A program made the position numbers and the translations under genes. DNA of 64,000 bases from Streptomyces koelreuteriae (lineage in GTDB: Bacteria > Actinomycetota > Actinomycetes > Streptomycetales > Streptomycetaceae): contig NZ_CP075896.1 of NCBI RefSeq assembly GCF_018604545.1, positions 744,001 to 808,000 of the forward strand, given 5' to 3'. The notes below the pieces were generated by a model. The model did not search any database. It had not been told where the DNA came from and worked only from the letters and a program-made list of their open reading frames with translations. Below are positions 7,707 to 20,517 of the stretch, piece after piece (the stretch's first letter is position 1; each line of letters begins with the position of its first letter).

Positions 7707-9050
7707 TCAGGACTCGCAGGCCATGATCAGCGTCCGCACCTCCTCGGTGACGGCGGCGGCGAATCGGTCGAGGTCGGGGACGGCTTCGGCGTCGGCGACG
7801 AGGCCGTAGTGGACGCTGCCCCGGTACGTCGAGACCGCCACCGCCAGGGAGTGGCCGGGGGGCAGCGGGGCGAAGGGGAACACGGCGGTGAGCGGGTGGC
7901 CGCCGAGTTTCAGGCCGAGGCTGGGCAGGGGCACGCTGGTCACCAGGATGTCGAACCAGAGCCGTGCCGCCTGGCCGACCAGGGGGCCGCCGAGCCGGTG
8001 GGCGAGGGCGGGGACGTGGTCGGCGAGCAGGGCGACGGCGCCCGCGCCCCGGTTGGGGCCGGCGTCCTTGTTGCGGTCCATGGCGGTGCGGACCGAGGCG
8101 AGGCGCGCCAGCGGGTCCTCGTCGTCCACCGGAAGCCGTATCAGGTAACCGGAGAGCCGGTTGCCCTGTGGGTAGGCGGTGCGCGGGCGGCGCTTGGAGA
8201 CGGGGATCAGGGCGCGCGGCGCCACGCCCTCGCTGCCGTCGCCGCGCTCGTCGAGCCAGCGGCGCAGGGCGCCAGCGACGACGGCGATCAGCACGTCGTT
8301 GACGGTGCCGCCGACGGTCTTGCGGACGCGGTGCACATCGTCGAGGTCGAGCACCACTCCGGCGGTGCGGCGGGTGCCGCTCGGCTCGCAGGTGAGCGCG
8401 GGGGTGGAGCGCACGTCGAGGGAGGAGCGGGCGACGGAGGCTCCGATGTCCAGGGCCCGGCTCACGTCGGACAGGGCGCCGCGCACCATCCCGGGCAGGT
8501 CGCGCACGTCCGGCAGCAGAGGGCGCGGGGGCGCGGCGGGGCGGGGCCGGGGCGCCGGCATGTCCATCGGGTCCATGAGGCCCGCGGCGAGGGTGAGTGC
8601 CCGGAGCCCGTCGGCCAGGGCGTGGTGGAACTTGAAGAGCACCGCGAAGGAGCCGCCGTCCTCGCCGGGCAGCACATGGGCCTCCCAGGGCGGCCGGCCG
8701 CGCTCCAGCGGACGCCCCATGAGCCGGCCCGCCGTGGCGTGGAAGTCGGCGGTCGGGGCGTGCAGCCGGACATGGTGCTGGGAGTCGAAGTCCGGGTCCT
8801 CCTCCCGGGCCGCACCGCCGAAGGCGTGCGGCCGGCGCAGCGCCGCGGGCAGCGGCTGCCACACGTCGCGGATGCGCATGCGCAGTCCGGGGACGTCGGC
8901 GGCGCGGGCCGCGAGCAGGTCCGCGGCGCGGGCGCCCGCGGCCGGCGAGTGGGCGGGGAAGATCCCGAGCGCCCCGAGGTGCATGGGGTGCTCGGCGGAC
9001 TCGAGGTTCCAGAACGCCAGGTCGAGTGGAGCGAGCAGGTCAGCAGTCAA
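7707..9050 (-). CDS. WS/DGAT-type acyltransferase (wax ester synthase / diacylglycerol acyltransferase)
   Basis: The protein has 447 residues, normal for the family, which uses acyl-CoA to make triacylglycerol or wax esters as storage lipid. The active-site motif HHALADG is at residues 142-148, an intact HHxxxDG. It opens with LAPLDLAFWNLES, the standard PLD-type start, and later segments such as GNRLSGYLIRLPVD and the C-terminal PLPPGHSLAVAVSTY are also typical. Streptomyces store triacylglycerol, so a storage role is likely. It stands alone, 106 bp downstream of the start of the SDR gene on the same strand. Confidence 0.88.
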   Translation of the reverse strand: MTADLLAPLDLAFWNLESAEHPMHLGALGIFPAHSPAAGARAADLLAARAADVPGLRMRIRDVWQPLPAALRRPHAFGGAAREEDPDFDSQHHVRLHAPTADFHATAGRLMGRPLERGRPPWEAHVLPGEDGGSFAVLFKFHHALADGLRALTLAAGLMDPMDMPAPRPRPAAPPRPLLPDVRDLPGMVRGALSDVSRALDIGASVARSSLDVRSTPALTCEPSGTRRTAGVVLDLDDVHRVRKTVGGTVNDVLIAVVAGALRRWLDERGDGSEGVAPRALIPVSKRRPRTAYPQGNRLSGYLIRLPVDDEDPLARLASVRTAMDRNKDAGPNRGAGAVALLADHVPALAHRLGGPLVGQAARLWFDILVTSVPLPSLGLKLGGHPLTAVFPFAPLPPGHSLAVAVSTYRGSVHYGLVADAEAVPDLDRFAAAVTEEVRTLIMACES

Positions 9051-9148
9051 GGGCTTGCCTCGCGTCGACGACGGGTGAGTCAGTAGTCAACCGCCCTCAG
9101 CCGATTACGGTCAAGTACGATCACGCTACGTACAGTTAACAGCAGATT

Positions 9149-9180
9149 AAGTCCCGCCCCGACGAAGAGGGGCGGGACTT
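9149..9180. terminator. Strong hairpin terminator, 12-bp perfect stem
   Basis: Arms AAGTCCCGCCCC (9149-9160) and GGGGCGGGACTT (9169-9180) enclose an 8-nt loop. It lies just after the stop of the GH2 gene. On that strand the stem is followed by a T/A-rich run, so it most probably terminates the GH2 transcript. Confidence 0.75.
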
Positions 9181-9195
9181 ATGGTGCATGTGCCG

Positions 9196-11814
9196 TCAGT
9201 TCAGCACAGGTTGCGGCGCCGGGCACCCGGTGGGAGTCACCCGGGAGGCGTCACGGATCAGCGCCTGGTGCGCCGCCTTGAGCCGGGCCGTGTCCGGTTT
9301 CAGGACGGCCCGGTCGTAGGTGAGGAAGCCGTTCAGCTCACCCTCGACGTCCGCGATCTGGGTGTATACGGCACCGTTGCTGCCCCGGCAGACCAGGGCC
9401 CTGACCTCGTCGAGCTTGGTCAGATAGTCCTCGGTGTACGTGGCCGGGTCGACGTCGACGTACGACTGCTGCACCGACCAGGCGTGGCCGGGCACCGCGA
9501 GGCCCAGGCCGCCGTACTCGCCGCTGACCAGGGCACGCTCGCCGTCCGGGCGCGGCGGCAGGGCCGGGCTGGGATAGCCGTGCTCGTCCATGAGGTCACC
9601 GGTGCCGCCGTCGGCGCCGAGGTTCAGCCCGGACTGGCCGTTGACCAGCCGCGTGGGGTCCCACGCCTTGGCCTGCTCGGCGACCCGGCCCACGTCGTAC
9701 TGGCCCCAGCCCTCGTTGAAGGTCACCCACATGACGACCGACGGGCTGCTGATGTGCTCGTCGATCATCTCCTTCATCTCCCGCTCGTAGCGGGCGCGGG
9801 AGGAGTCGCTCGGGTTCACCCCGGCCGTCATCGCGGGCATGTCCTGCCACACCAGCAGCCCGAGCCGGTCGGCCCAGTAGAACCAGCGGTCCGGCTCGAC
9901 CTTGATGTGCTTGCGGACGGAGTTGAAGCCGAGCCGCTTGTGCGCCTTCAGGTCGTAGGCGAGGGCCTCGTCGGTGGGCGCGGTGTGCAGGCCGTCCGGC
10001 CAGAAGCCCTGGTCGAGGGTGGCCATCATGAAGACCGGCTCGCCGTTGAGGACCGTGCGCGGCACTCCGTTCACCTTCTCGACGGCGATGGAGCGCATCC
10101 CGAAGTAGCTGCCGACCCGGTCGGCGCCGACCTTCACCTTGAGCTTGTAGAGGAAGGGGTCGTCGGGGGACCACAGGTGCGGGTCGCGCACGGTCAGGGT
10201 CAGCGCACTGCCGGTGCGGCCGCTCGCCGTGGCGACCTCGCGCTTCCCGTCGTACGCCGTCGCGGTGATCGGTACGCCGTCCCGGACGCCCCGGGCCTCA
10301 ACGGTCAGCTTCTCGCCGGCCACGTCCGGGGTGAGCTCGAGGGAGTCCGTGTGGTCGCGGGCCACCGGCTCCATCCAGACCGTCTGCCAGATGCCGGAGG
10401 ACGGGGTGTACCAGATGCCGCTGGGGTCCAGGCGCTGCTTGCCGAGCGGCGGGTTCTCGCCGGATGCCGCGTCGGTGGGGTCGTAGACGCCGACGATGAG
10501 TTCCTGGGTGCGGCCGGGCTTCAGCGCGTCGGTGATGTCGGCGCTGAACTTGTCGTAGCCCCCTTCGTGCTCGGCCACCTTGGTGCCGTTGACGTAGACC
10601 TCCGAGCGCCAGTCGACGGCGCCGAAGTTGAGCTCGAGCCGCTTGCCGGAGCCGATGTCCCAGTCGCGCGGGACCGTGAAGGTGCGGCGGTACCACATGC
10701 GGTCCTCGTGCCGTTCGATGCCGGAGAGCTGGGACTCCACCGGGTACGGGACGAGGATGCGCTCCTTCAGGTTCTTGCCGACGGGCGGCTGCTCGCCGGG
10801 CTCGGCGGCGGCGAACTGCCAGCGGCCGTTGAGGTTCTGCCAGGCGTCCCGGGTGAGCTGCGGGCGCGGGTACTCGGGGTGGGCGTTGCCGGGCCCGACC
10901 TCGTCGGCCCAGCGGGTGCTGAGCTGGTGCGTGGAGCGGTTGGGGCCGCTGCTCCAGAACTCCTTGACAACGTTGCCGTCGGTGTCGGAGAGGCCGCCCT
11001 GGCCGTCGTAGCGGATGTCGGCGGTGCCCCGGGCCGTGCCGGTCTTGTTGCCGACGACCGGCTCGTCGAGGGCGACCAGGAGGGAGGTGGGATCGGACGG
11101 GTCCGGTCGCGCCGCGCCCAGGGGCCATTCGGCGCCGCCGATCACCGCCTTGAGGTGGTCGGTGAAGCCCGCCGGGGGTGCGGCCAGGGGCTGGGCGAAG
11201 TCCAGCTTGAGCGTGCGGCCGGTGGACTGGACCGTGGCCGCGAGGGCTCCGTCGTAGTCGAAGCCGTCGGGGAGGCGGAAGGCCGACTGCGGGACCGGCT
11301 CCTTGCCGGCGCCCGGCGGGGTCCAGCGGAGGTGGAGGTTGGAGCCGCCGTAGTGCTCGAAGTACTCGACCTTGATGTCGTAGGCCTTGCCCGCGGTCAG
11401 GTCTATGGGCTGGGCCGTCTGTTCGCGGTCCCAGTCGTCCACCCAGTGGTCGATGAGGGGCTTTCCGTCGATCCAGAGGCGGAAGCCGTTGTCGCCGATG
11501 ACCGAGAAGGTGTGGGGGCCGGTCTTCTCCGGGACGATCTTTCCGGTCCAGCGGACGCTGACGTCGTCCGATCGGCCGGTGGTGAAGTTCAGGCGCGGCT
11601 CCAGGTTGTCGAAGTAGAGGTCCTGGTCGAAGGTCGTCGCCTTGAGGGTGTGGAAGTCGAAGGCGCCGGGGGCGGAGTGGGTGAAGTACTCGCCCTTGAG
11701 GCCGTGGATCTCGGCGGGGTCGTCCGCCAGGGCGGGGGCCGCGGTCAGGCCGGTGAGGGCGAGGAGCGCGGCGAGCAGTAACGCGAGCCGGTTTCTGTGG
11801 GGTCCGGTACGCAC
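9196..11814 (-). CDS. Secreted GH2-family glycosidase with N-terminal PA14 domain
   Basis: The protein has about 872 residues. A signal peptide (LALLLAALLALTGLTAAPALA) precedes a PA14-type carbohydrate-binding domain, recognisable from GLKGEYFTH, the VRWTGKIVPEKTGPHTF segment and DNGFRLWIDGKPLIDHW. The GH2 sugar-binding and immunoglobulin-like domains follow. The catalytic barrel carries TFNEGWG (acid/base Glu) and GEYGGLG (probable nucleophile Glu). GH2 covers beta-galactosidases, glucuronidases and mannosidases, so the substrate is open. GTG at 11812-11814 is chosen because GGAGG stands 5 nt upstream and a signal peptide starts there. A terminator hairpin lies after the stop. Confidence 0.85.
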   Translation of the reverse strand: MRTGPHRNRLALLLAALLALTGLTAAPALADDPAEIHGLKGEYFTHSAPGAFDFHTLKATTFDQDLYFDNLEPRLNFTTGRSDDVSVRWTGKIVPEKTGPHTFSVIGDNGFRLWIDGKPLIDHWVDDWDREQTAQPIDLTAGKAYDIKVEYFEHYGGSNLHLRWTPPGAGKEPVPQSAFRLPDGFDYDGALAATVQSTGRTLKLDFAQPLAAPPAGFTDHLKAVIGGAEWPLGAARPDPSDPTSLLVALDEPVVGNKTGTARGTADIRYDGQGGLSDTDGNVVKEFWSSGPNRSTHQLSTRWADEVGPGNAHPEYPRPQLTRDAWQNLNGRWQFAAAEPGEQPPVGKNLKERILVPYPVESQLSGIERHEDRMWYRRTFTVPRDWDIGSGKRLELNFGAVDWRSEVYVNGTKVAEHEGGYDKFSADITDALKPGRTQELIVGVYDPTDAASGENPPLGKQRLDPSGIWYTPSSGIWQTVWMEPVARDHTDSLELTPDVAGEKLTVEARGVRDGVPITATAYDGKREVATASGRTGSALTLTVRDPHLWSPDDPFLYKLKVKVGADRVGSYFGMRSIAVEKVNGVPRTVLNGEPVFMMATLDQGFWPDGLHTAPTDEALAYDLKAHKRLGFNSVRKHIKVEPDRWFYWADRLGLLVWQDMPAMTAGVNPSDSSRARYEREMKEMIDEHISSPSVVMWVTFNEGWGQYDVGRVAEQAKAWDPTRLVNGQSGLNLGADGGTGDLMDEHGYPSPALPPRPDGERALVSGEYGGLGLAVPGHAWSVQQSYVDVDPATYTEDYLTKLDEVRALVCRGSNGAVYTQIADVEGELNGFLTYDRAVLKPDTARLKAAHQALIRDASRVTPTGCPAPQPVLN

Positions 11815-11915
11815 GGAACCTCCGTTTACAACGATGTCATTTCCGGGCGAGGGCATGACAACACGGATTCCGCTCTTCGTCCAGAGGCAGGACAAAGTCC
11901 CCGGGCGGGGACCCG

Positions 11916-13136
11916 TCAGGTGACCAACTGGCCCTTCCCGAGGGCGATGACGCCGCCCTTGGACACCGTGTACAGCTCGGCGTCCCGCTCCGGGTTGACG
12001 CCGATCGTCGCGCCCGGCGGCACCTCGACGTTCTTGTCGAGGACGGCGCCCCGGACCACCGCGCCCCGGCCGATGTGCACGTTGTCGTGCAGCACGGAGC
12101 CCTGTACGACGGCCCCCGGGTCCACCACGACACCCGGCGACAGCACGGACCGCGTGACCTGGCCGCGCACCAGGCAGCCCGCGCTGATGATGGACTCGCT
12201 GGCGATGCCGCCGGCGTTGAAGCGGGCCGGCGAGAGCTGGTACGAGTGCGTGTAGATCGGCCAGCTGCGGTTGTACAGATTGAACGCCGGGCGCTCGGCG
12301 ATCAGGTCCATATGGGCCTCGTAGTAGGCGTCCAGTGTGCCGACGTCCCGCCAGTAGCCCTGGTCGCGGGTGGTCTCTCCGGGCACGTGGTTGGCGCTGA
12401 AGTCGTACAGCGCGGCCTCGCCCCGGTCGGTGAGCTGGGGCAGGATCGAGCCGCCCATGTCGTGCACGGAGGCCTCGTCCTCCGCGTCCCGCCGGAGCGC
12501 CTCGATGAGGGCCTTGGTGGTGAAGATGTAGTTGCCCATGGAGGCGAAGACCATGTCCGGGTCGTCCGGCAGACCGGGCGGATCCGTCGGCTTCTCCAGG
12601 AAGCGCTCCACCGTCTGGCCGTCCGAGCCCGGCGTGATCACGCCGAACGACGAGGACTCGGTGCGCGGCACCCGGATCCCGGCCACCGTCACGCCCGCGC
12701 CGCTGTCGATGTGCTGGGCGAGCATCTGGCGGGGGTCCATGCGGTAGACGTGGTCGGCGCCGAAGACGGCGACGTACTCGGGGCGCTCGTCGTAGATCAG
12801 GTTCAGCGACTGCAGGATCGCGTCGGCGCTGCCCAGGTACCAGCGCGGGCCGAGGCGCTGCTGGGCGGGCACGGGCGTGACGTAGTTGCCGAGCAGGTTG
12901 GACATCCGCCAGGTGGTGGTGATGTGCCGGTCCAGCGAGTGCGACTTGTACTGCGTCAGGACGCAGATGCGCAGGATGTCGCCGTTGACGAGGTTGGACA
13001 GCACGAAGTCGACCAGGCGGTAGGTCCCGCCGAAGGTGACCGCGGGTTTGGCACGGTCCGCGGTCAGCGGCATCAGGCGTTTGCCCTCGCCGCCGGCCAG
13101 CACGATTCCCAGGACCGAAGGACCACCACGACGCAT
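11916..13136 (-). CDS. glgC: Glucose-1-phosphate adenylyltransferase
   Basis: The protein has about 406 residues. It makes ADP-glucose from ATP and glucose-1-phosphate for glycogen synthesis. The nucleotide-binding start [15 protein letters not shown], the following [16 protein letters not shown], and the sugar-phosphate segment [22 protein letters not shown] are family hallmarks. A left-handed helix of hexapeptide repeats closes the protein. ATG at 13136 is preferred over an in-frame GTG 15 bp upstream, because GAGGGGAG lies at correct spacing before the ATG and overlaps the GTG. It follows the glycosyltransferase gene by 51 bp, suggesting an operon. Confidence 0.93.
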   Translation of the reverse strand: MRRGGPSVLGIVLAGGEGKRLMPLTADRAKPAVTFGGTYRLVDFVLSNLVNGDILRICVLTQYKSHSLDRHITTTWRMSNLLGNYVTPVPAQQRLGPRWYLGSADAILQSLNLIYDERPEYVAVFGADHVYRMDPRQMLAQHIDSGAGVTVAGIRVPRTESSSFGVITPGSDGQTVERFLEKPTDPPGLPDDPDMVFASMGNYIFTTKALIEALRRDAEDEASVHDMGGSILPQLTDRGEAALYDFSANHVPGETTRDQGYWRDVGTLDAYYEAHMDLIAERPAFNLYNRSWPIYTHSYQLSPARFNAGGIASESIISAGCLVRGQVTRSVLSPGVVVDPGAVVQGSVLHDNVHIGRGAVVRGAVLDKNVEVPPGATIGVNPERDAELYTVSKGGVIALGKGQLVT

Positions 13137-13187
13137 GGCCGCTCCCCTCACGCCGATTTCCCGATGCCTGCCCCTGTGCGGGACGCG

Positions 13188-14339
13188 CTATGCCTGTTTC
13201 AGGATCTCCTCGTAGAGCCGGACCGTGCGGCGGGCCACCGCGTCCCAGCCGAACTCGCCGACCGCCCGCTCCCGCCCGGCCACGCCCATCCGCCCGGCGG
13301 TCTCCGGATCGCCCAGGACGGTGTCCATGGCCCGGGCGAGACCCGCCTCGAAGTCGTCGCCCGGCGGGACGAGCAGGCCGGTCGCGCCGTCGTCGACGAC
13401 CTCGGGGATGCCGCCGACCGCCGAGGCCACCACGGGCGTACCGCAGGCCATCGCCTCCAGGTTCACGATGCCGAGCGGCTCGTACACCGAGGGGCAGACG
13501 AACAGCGCGGCGTGCGTGAGGAGCTGGATCACCTCCGGGCGCGGCAGCATCCGCGGGATCCAGAACACGCCGTCGCGGACCCGGCTCAGCTCCCCGAACA
13601 GCTCGCGGAACTCCTGGTCGATCTCCGGCGTGTCCGGTGCGCCCGCGCACAGCACGACCTGCGCGGCCGGGTCGATGTCCCGCACCGCGCGCAGCAGGTG
13701 GGGTACACCCTTCTGCCGGGTGATACGCCCGACGAACAGCACATACGGACGGGAGCGGTCGATCCCGATCCGGTCCAGGGCGTCCGTGCCGTGGTCGGGC
13801 CGGTAGAGGCTGGTGTCGATGCCGTTGTGCACGACATGGACCTTCTCCGGGTCCAGGGCCGGGTAGCAGCCGAGGATGTCCTCGCGCATCGCCCCGGACA
13901 CCGCGATCACCGCGTCGGCGGCCTCGATCGCGGTGCGTTCGGCCCAGCCGGACAGCTCGTAACCGCCGCCGAGCTGCTCGGCCTTCCAGGGGCGCAGCGG
14001 CTCCAGGGAGTGGGCGGTCATCACGTGCGGGATGCCGTAGAGCAGCTTGGCGAGGTGGCCGCCGAGGTTGGCGTACCAGGTGTGGGAGTGGACCAGCTCG
14101 CGGCCCTCCAGGGCGGCGGTCATGGCGAGGTCCACGGAGAAGGTGCGCAGCGCGTCGTTGGCGCCGTCGAGCGCGGACCAGGGCCGGTGGCGCCGCACGC
14201 CGTAGGCGCGGCCCTCGCCCCAGCAGTGCACGTCCAGGTCGACCAGGTCTCTGAGCTCCCGGGCGAGGAACTCCACATGGACGCCCGCACCGCCGTACAC
14301 ATCCGGCGGGTACTCCCGGGTCAGCAGTCCCACTCGCAC
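13188..14339 (-). CDS. glgA: GT4 glycosyltransferase, glycogen synthase / alpha-maltose-1-phosphate synthase type
   Basis: The protein has about 383 residues and the GT-B fold. The N-terminus VGLLTREYPPDVYGGAGVHVEF is characteristic of the actinobacterial GlgA/GlgM group, and the C-terminal half has the donor-site stretch PSVYEPLGIVNLEAMACGTPVVAS with the retaining-GT4 Glu. In actinobacteria such enzymes transfer glucose from ADP-glucose to glucose-1-phosphate or glucan, so glgC immediately downstream supplies the donor. GTG at 14339 is chosen because GGGAG sits 6 nt upstream; an in-frame TTG two codons earlier is immediately against that site. Whether it is GlgM or a true glycogen synthase cannot be decided here. 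Confidence 0.88.
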   Translation of the reverse strand: MRVGLLTREYPPDVYGGAGVHVEFLARELRDLVDLDVHCWGEGRAYGVRRHRPWSALDGANDALRTFSVDLAMTAALEGRELVHSHTWYANLGGHLAKLLYGIPHVMTAHSLEPLRPWKAEQLGGGYELSGWAERTAIEAADAVIAVSGAMREDILGCYPALDPEKVHVVHNGIDTSLYRPDHGTDALDRIGIDRSRPYVLFVGRITRQKGVPHLLRAVRDIDPAAQVVLCAGAPDTPEIDQEFRELFGELSRVRDGVFWIPRMLPRPEVIQLLTHAALFVCPSVYEPLGIVNLEAMACGTPVVASAVGGIPEVVDDGATGLLVPPGDDFEAGLARAMDTVLGDPETAGRMGVAGRERAVGEFGWDAVARRTVRLYEEILKQA

Positions 14340-14378
14340 CCGCAACTCCCTGCTCTCAGCGGCCGTTCCCTTTCATGG

Positions 14379-15173
14379 TCACCCAGATGGGGCGTGTGGG
14401 GAAGAGCGGGGCGGCGTCGTGAAGCAACAGTCGCCGCAGACGCCCCCGCCGGGCACCCGGTAGTACAGACAGCAGCTGCGGCGCCGGAAGGCGGTGCCGG
14501 TGAGGGTTCCGGTGCCTGTGAGCAGGGGGTGCGCGAGGAGTTCCGCGGCCAGGGAGCGGGCCCGGGCGGCGGTGTCCGTACGGTCGTGCCGCCGGGCCCA
14601 GCGGTCGAGTTCGCGGGCGGCGCCCGCCAGCGCGGAGGCGGCGTTGCCGCGCAGCAGGCCGGGGGCGAGGCGGTGGTGGGCGCGCAGGGCCGCCGCCAGG
14701 GGTTCGAGGTGGCCGTCGAGGACGGTGTCCGCGAGCGTCGCCGCGTCCGCCCCGGGGAGCGGCCGTACGTCCGTGAGCCACAGGTCGTCGGGGGCACTAC
14801 CGTCGGCGTCCCAGCGCAGCAGCCGGGCGTCGAGGTCGGGGACGCTGCCGTAGAGGACCGCGCAGCCGAGCGCGACGGACCACAGGCGGGCCGCGAGGCC
14901 GAGGTGGGCCACGGACGCGGCGATGCGCGACTCCGGGGCGTGCAGGGCGCCGGCTACCTTGCGGATGCGAAAAATCAGGGGATTTCCGTACACATCCGGT
15001 GACGTTTCGCCGTAGGCCTGTGCGAGAGTGGGAAGAGGCCTGGCCGCCGCTCCTTCCGTGCGCAGCGCGAAGAAGCCGCCGAGCGGGCGGAGTGCGGCGA
15101 GGTCGGGGTCGAGGTCCACGAAGACCAGTAGTACCAAGGCCCCTAGGGGACGCGACCCGGTGACCCCGCCCAT
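14379..15173 (-). CDS. FhuF-like (2Fe-2S) ferric-siderophore reductase family protein
   Basis: The protein has about 264 residues. Its C-terminus has the cysteine pattern CC-x10-CxxC, which binds the 2Fe-2S cluster in FhuF-type reductases that remove iron from hydroxamate siderophores. The rest is Ala/Leu-rich and helical, as usual for the family. No iron box was seen upstream, unlike the coelichelin genes 7-30 kb away. The start is uncertain: ATG at 15173 gives the longest product, while an in-frame GTG about 54 bp later (VDLDPDL) would remove a stretch that looks unlike the family. Its stop is 39 bp before the glycosyltransferase start, so they may be co-transcribed. Confidence 0.75.
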   Translation of the reverse strand: MGGVTGSRPLGALVLLVFVDLDPDLAALRPLGGFFALRTEGAAARPLPTLAQAYGETSPDVYGNPLIFRIRKVAGALHAPESRIAASVAHLGLAARLWSVALGCAVLYGSVPDLDARLLRWDADGSAPDDLWLTDVRPLPGADAATLADTVLDGHLEPLAAALRAHHRLAPGLLRGNAASALAGAARELDRWARRHDRTDTAARARSLAAELLAHPLLTGTGTLTGTAFRRRSCCLYYRVPGGGVCGDCCFTTPPRSSPHAPSG

Positions 15174-15346
15174 GGTCGCCCACCCTGGGGATGATGGTGC
15201 TCCCCTCGTACTCCATCGGCAGTAGGACCCAATGAGTGCTCAGGGACGACGACGGGAAGACCTGGACACGGCAGGGTGTTGGTCATGAAAGCCGACCTTT
15301 CGCCGCGCCGGGCTGATTGCCCCCGCCTGACGCAGAGGAGCAGCCG

Positions 15347-18635
<3,289 letters not shown>

Positions 18636-20075
18636 ATGAGCAGTACAGCGCAGATCGGCGTCACGGGTCTCGCGGTCATGGGCCGCAACCTCGCCCGCAA
18701 CTTCGCCCGCAACGGCTACGCGGTGGCGGTGCACAACCGGACGCCCGCGCGCACGCGCGCCCTGGTCGAGGAGTTCGGCGGCGAGGGGGAGTTCGTCGCC
18801 TGCGAGAGCGCGAAGGAGTTCGTGGCGGCGCTGGAGCGCCCGCGGCGCCTGGTCGTGATGGTGAAGGCCGGTGAGCCGACGGACGCGGTGATCCAGGAGT
18901 TCGCCCCGCTGCTGGAGCCCGGCGACATGATCATCGACGGCGGCAACGCGCACTTCGCCGACACCCGGCGCCGGGAGCGCGAGCTGCGCGAGCAGGGCAT
19001 CCACTTCGTCGGCATGGGCGTCTCCGGCGGCGAGGAGGGCGCGCTGAACGGGCCGAGCATCATGCCCGGCGGCCCGAAGGAGTCGTACGACTCGCTGGGC
19101 CCGATGCTGGAGAAGATCTCGGCGAAGGCGGCCGACGGCTCTCCGTGTGTCTCCCACGTCGGTCCGGACGGTGCCGGTCACTTCGTGAAGATGGTGCACA
19201 ACGGCATCGAGTACGCGGACATGCAGCTCATCGGCGAGGCCTACCAGCTGCTGCGCGATGTCGCCGGCTACTCCCCCGCGCAGATCGCGGAGATCTTCCG
19301 CACCTGGAACCAGGGCCGCCTCGACTCCTACCTGATCGAGATCACGGCCGAGGTGCTGTCGCACGTCGACGCGGAGACGGGCAAGCCGTTCGTGGACGTC
19401 GTGGTGGACCAGGCGGAGCAGAAGGGCACCGGCCGCTGGACGGTCCAGATCGCCCTCGACCTGGGCGTTCCGGTTTCCGGTATCGCGGAGGCCGTCTTCG
19501 CCCGCTCCCTGTCCGGTCACGCGGCCCTGCGGGAGGCCTCGCGCGGTCTGGCCGGCCCGACGGCCAAGGCGCTCAGCGAGTCGGAGGCGCGGGCCTTCGC
19601 CGACCGGGTGGAGCAGGCTCTGTACGCGTCGAAGATCGTGTCGTACACGCAGGGCTTCCACGAGATCGACGCGGCCCGCGACGAGTACGGCTGGGACATC
19701 GACCTCGGTGCGGTCTCCGCGCTGTGGCGTGGCGGCTGCATCATCCGCGCGGCCTTCCTGGACCGGATCCGCTCCGCCTACGACACCCGCCCGGACCTGC
19801 CGAGCCTGCTGTCGGACGCGACGTTCGCGCAGGAGATCGCGGACGCCCAGGACGACTGGCGCGAGGTGCTGATCGCCGCGACCCGCGAGGGCGTGCCGAC
19901 CCCCGGCTTCGCCGCGGCCCTCGCCTACTACGACGCCCTGCGCGCGGAGCGGCTGCCGGCGGCGCTGACGCAGGGGCAGCGGGACTACTTCGGTGCGCAC
20001 ACCTACCGCAGGGTGGACCGGGACGGTTCGTTCCACACGCTGTGGGGCGGGGACCGCTCGGAGGTCTCCGCGTAG
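18636..20075 (+). CDS. gnd: 6-phosphogluconate dehydrogenase (NADP+, decarboxylating)
   Basis: The 479-residue product is the long, homodimeric type of the pentose-phosphate enzyme that converts 6-phosphogluconate to ribulose-5-phosphate with NADPH production. The cofactor fold is at the start (GVTGLAVMGRNLARNFARNG), and IIDGGNAHFADT, GVSGGEEGALNGPSIMPGG and HNGIEYADMQLIGEAY carry the substrate-site residues including the catalytic Lys region. ATG at 18636 follows AGGAG by 8 nt. The open frame extends 50 codons upstream, but those codons look non-coding. A strong terminator follows the stop. Confidence 0.95.
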   Translation: MSSTAQIGVTGLAVMGRNLARNFARNGYAVAVHNRTPARTRALVEEFGGEGEFVACESAKEFVAALERPRRLVVMVKAGEPTDAVIQEFAPLLEPGDMIIDGGNAHFADTRRRERELREQGIHFVGMGVSGGEEGALNGPSIMPGGPKESYDSLGPMLEKISAKAADGSPCVSHVGPDGAGHFVKMVHNGIEYADMQLIGEAYQLLRDVAGYSPAQIAEIFRTWNQGRLDSYLIEITAEVLSHVDAETGKPFVDVVVDQAEQKGTGRWTVQIALDLGVPVSGIAEAVFARSLSGHAALREASRGLAGPTAKALSESEARAFADRVEQALYASKIVSYTQGFHEIDAARDEYGWDIDLGAVSALWRGGCIIRAAFLDRIRSAYDTRPDLPSLLSDATFAQEIADAQDDWREVLIAATREGVPTPGFAAALAYYDALRAERLPAALTQGQRDYFGAHTYRRVDRDGSFHTLWGGDRSEVSA

Positions 20076-20100
20076 GCGCTCGCCGCTGAGGCAGAGACGA

Positions 20101-20139
20101 GGGGCCGGTGGACAGCTCGCGTGGCTGTCCACCGGCCCC
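20101..20139. terminator. Strong terminator after gnd, 16-bp perfect stem
   Basis: Arms 20101-20116 and 20124-20139 form a perfect 16-bp GC-rich stem with a 7-nt loop, followed by a T-rich run (TTCTCGTTCTCGTTT) on the plus strand. It should terminate gnd and may also stop transcription from the proline-rich gene on the other strand. Confidence 0.9.
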
Positions 20140-20164
20140 TTCTCGTTCTCGTTTACGGTGTCGT

Positions 20165-20410
20165 TCAGGTGAGCGGCGGGCCCGGCTCGGGGCTGGGTAC
20201 GGGTTCCGGGCCCGGCGGAATGGGTGACGGGTCGGGACCCGGCACGGGGTCCGGCCCCGGGGGCGGGGTCGGGGACGGGGGCGGCGGAGTCGGCTCCGGG
20301 CCCGGCGGTGGCTGCGGATCGGGCACCGGGTCGGGGCGCGGCTCCGGGTGCTGGGGATCCGGGCCCGGTGTCGGCCCCGGATGCACGGGGTCGGGAAACG
20401 GATTCGTCAT
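20165..20410 (-). CDS. Small proline-rich protein, 81 residues
   Basis: Nearly half of the residues are Pro, with Glu, Asp and Gly (units such as PGPDP and PEPTP). There is no signal peptide, so it would be an unstructured acidic cytoplasmic protein unless anchored by a partner. A GGAGGG ribosome binding site stands just before the ATG. The opposite strand is also open (Gly/Ser-rich), but the minus frame has the better start. Its function is unknown. It is downstream of a GNAT gene on the same strand. Confidence 0.5.
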   Translation of the reverse strand: MTNPFPDPVHPGPTPGPDPQHPEPRPDPVPDPQPPPGPEPTPPPPSPTPPPGPDPVPGPDPSPIPPGPEPVPSPEPGPPLT

Positions 20411-20517
20411 GAGGCCCTCCAGCCAGTGGATCGACTCCGGCTCTGGACTATCCCCCGCCTACCCGGCACCCGCTTCCCCAGTCACTCCGGCGCGGGACGG
20501 GGAAGGGTCCAGGTGGG

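Noticed and set aside
9181..11781. 866-residue plus-strand frame opposite the GH2 gene
   Set aside because: Antisense shadow of a clear PA14-GH2 enzyme. It has no recognisable domain or ribosome binding site.
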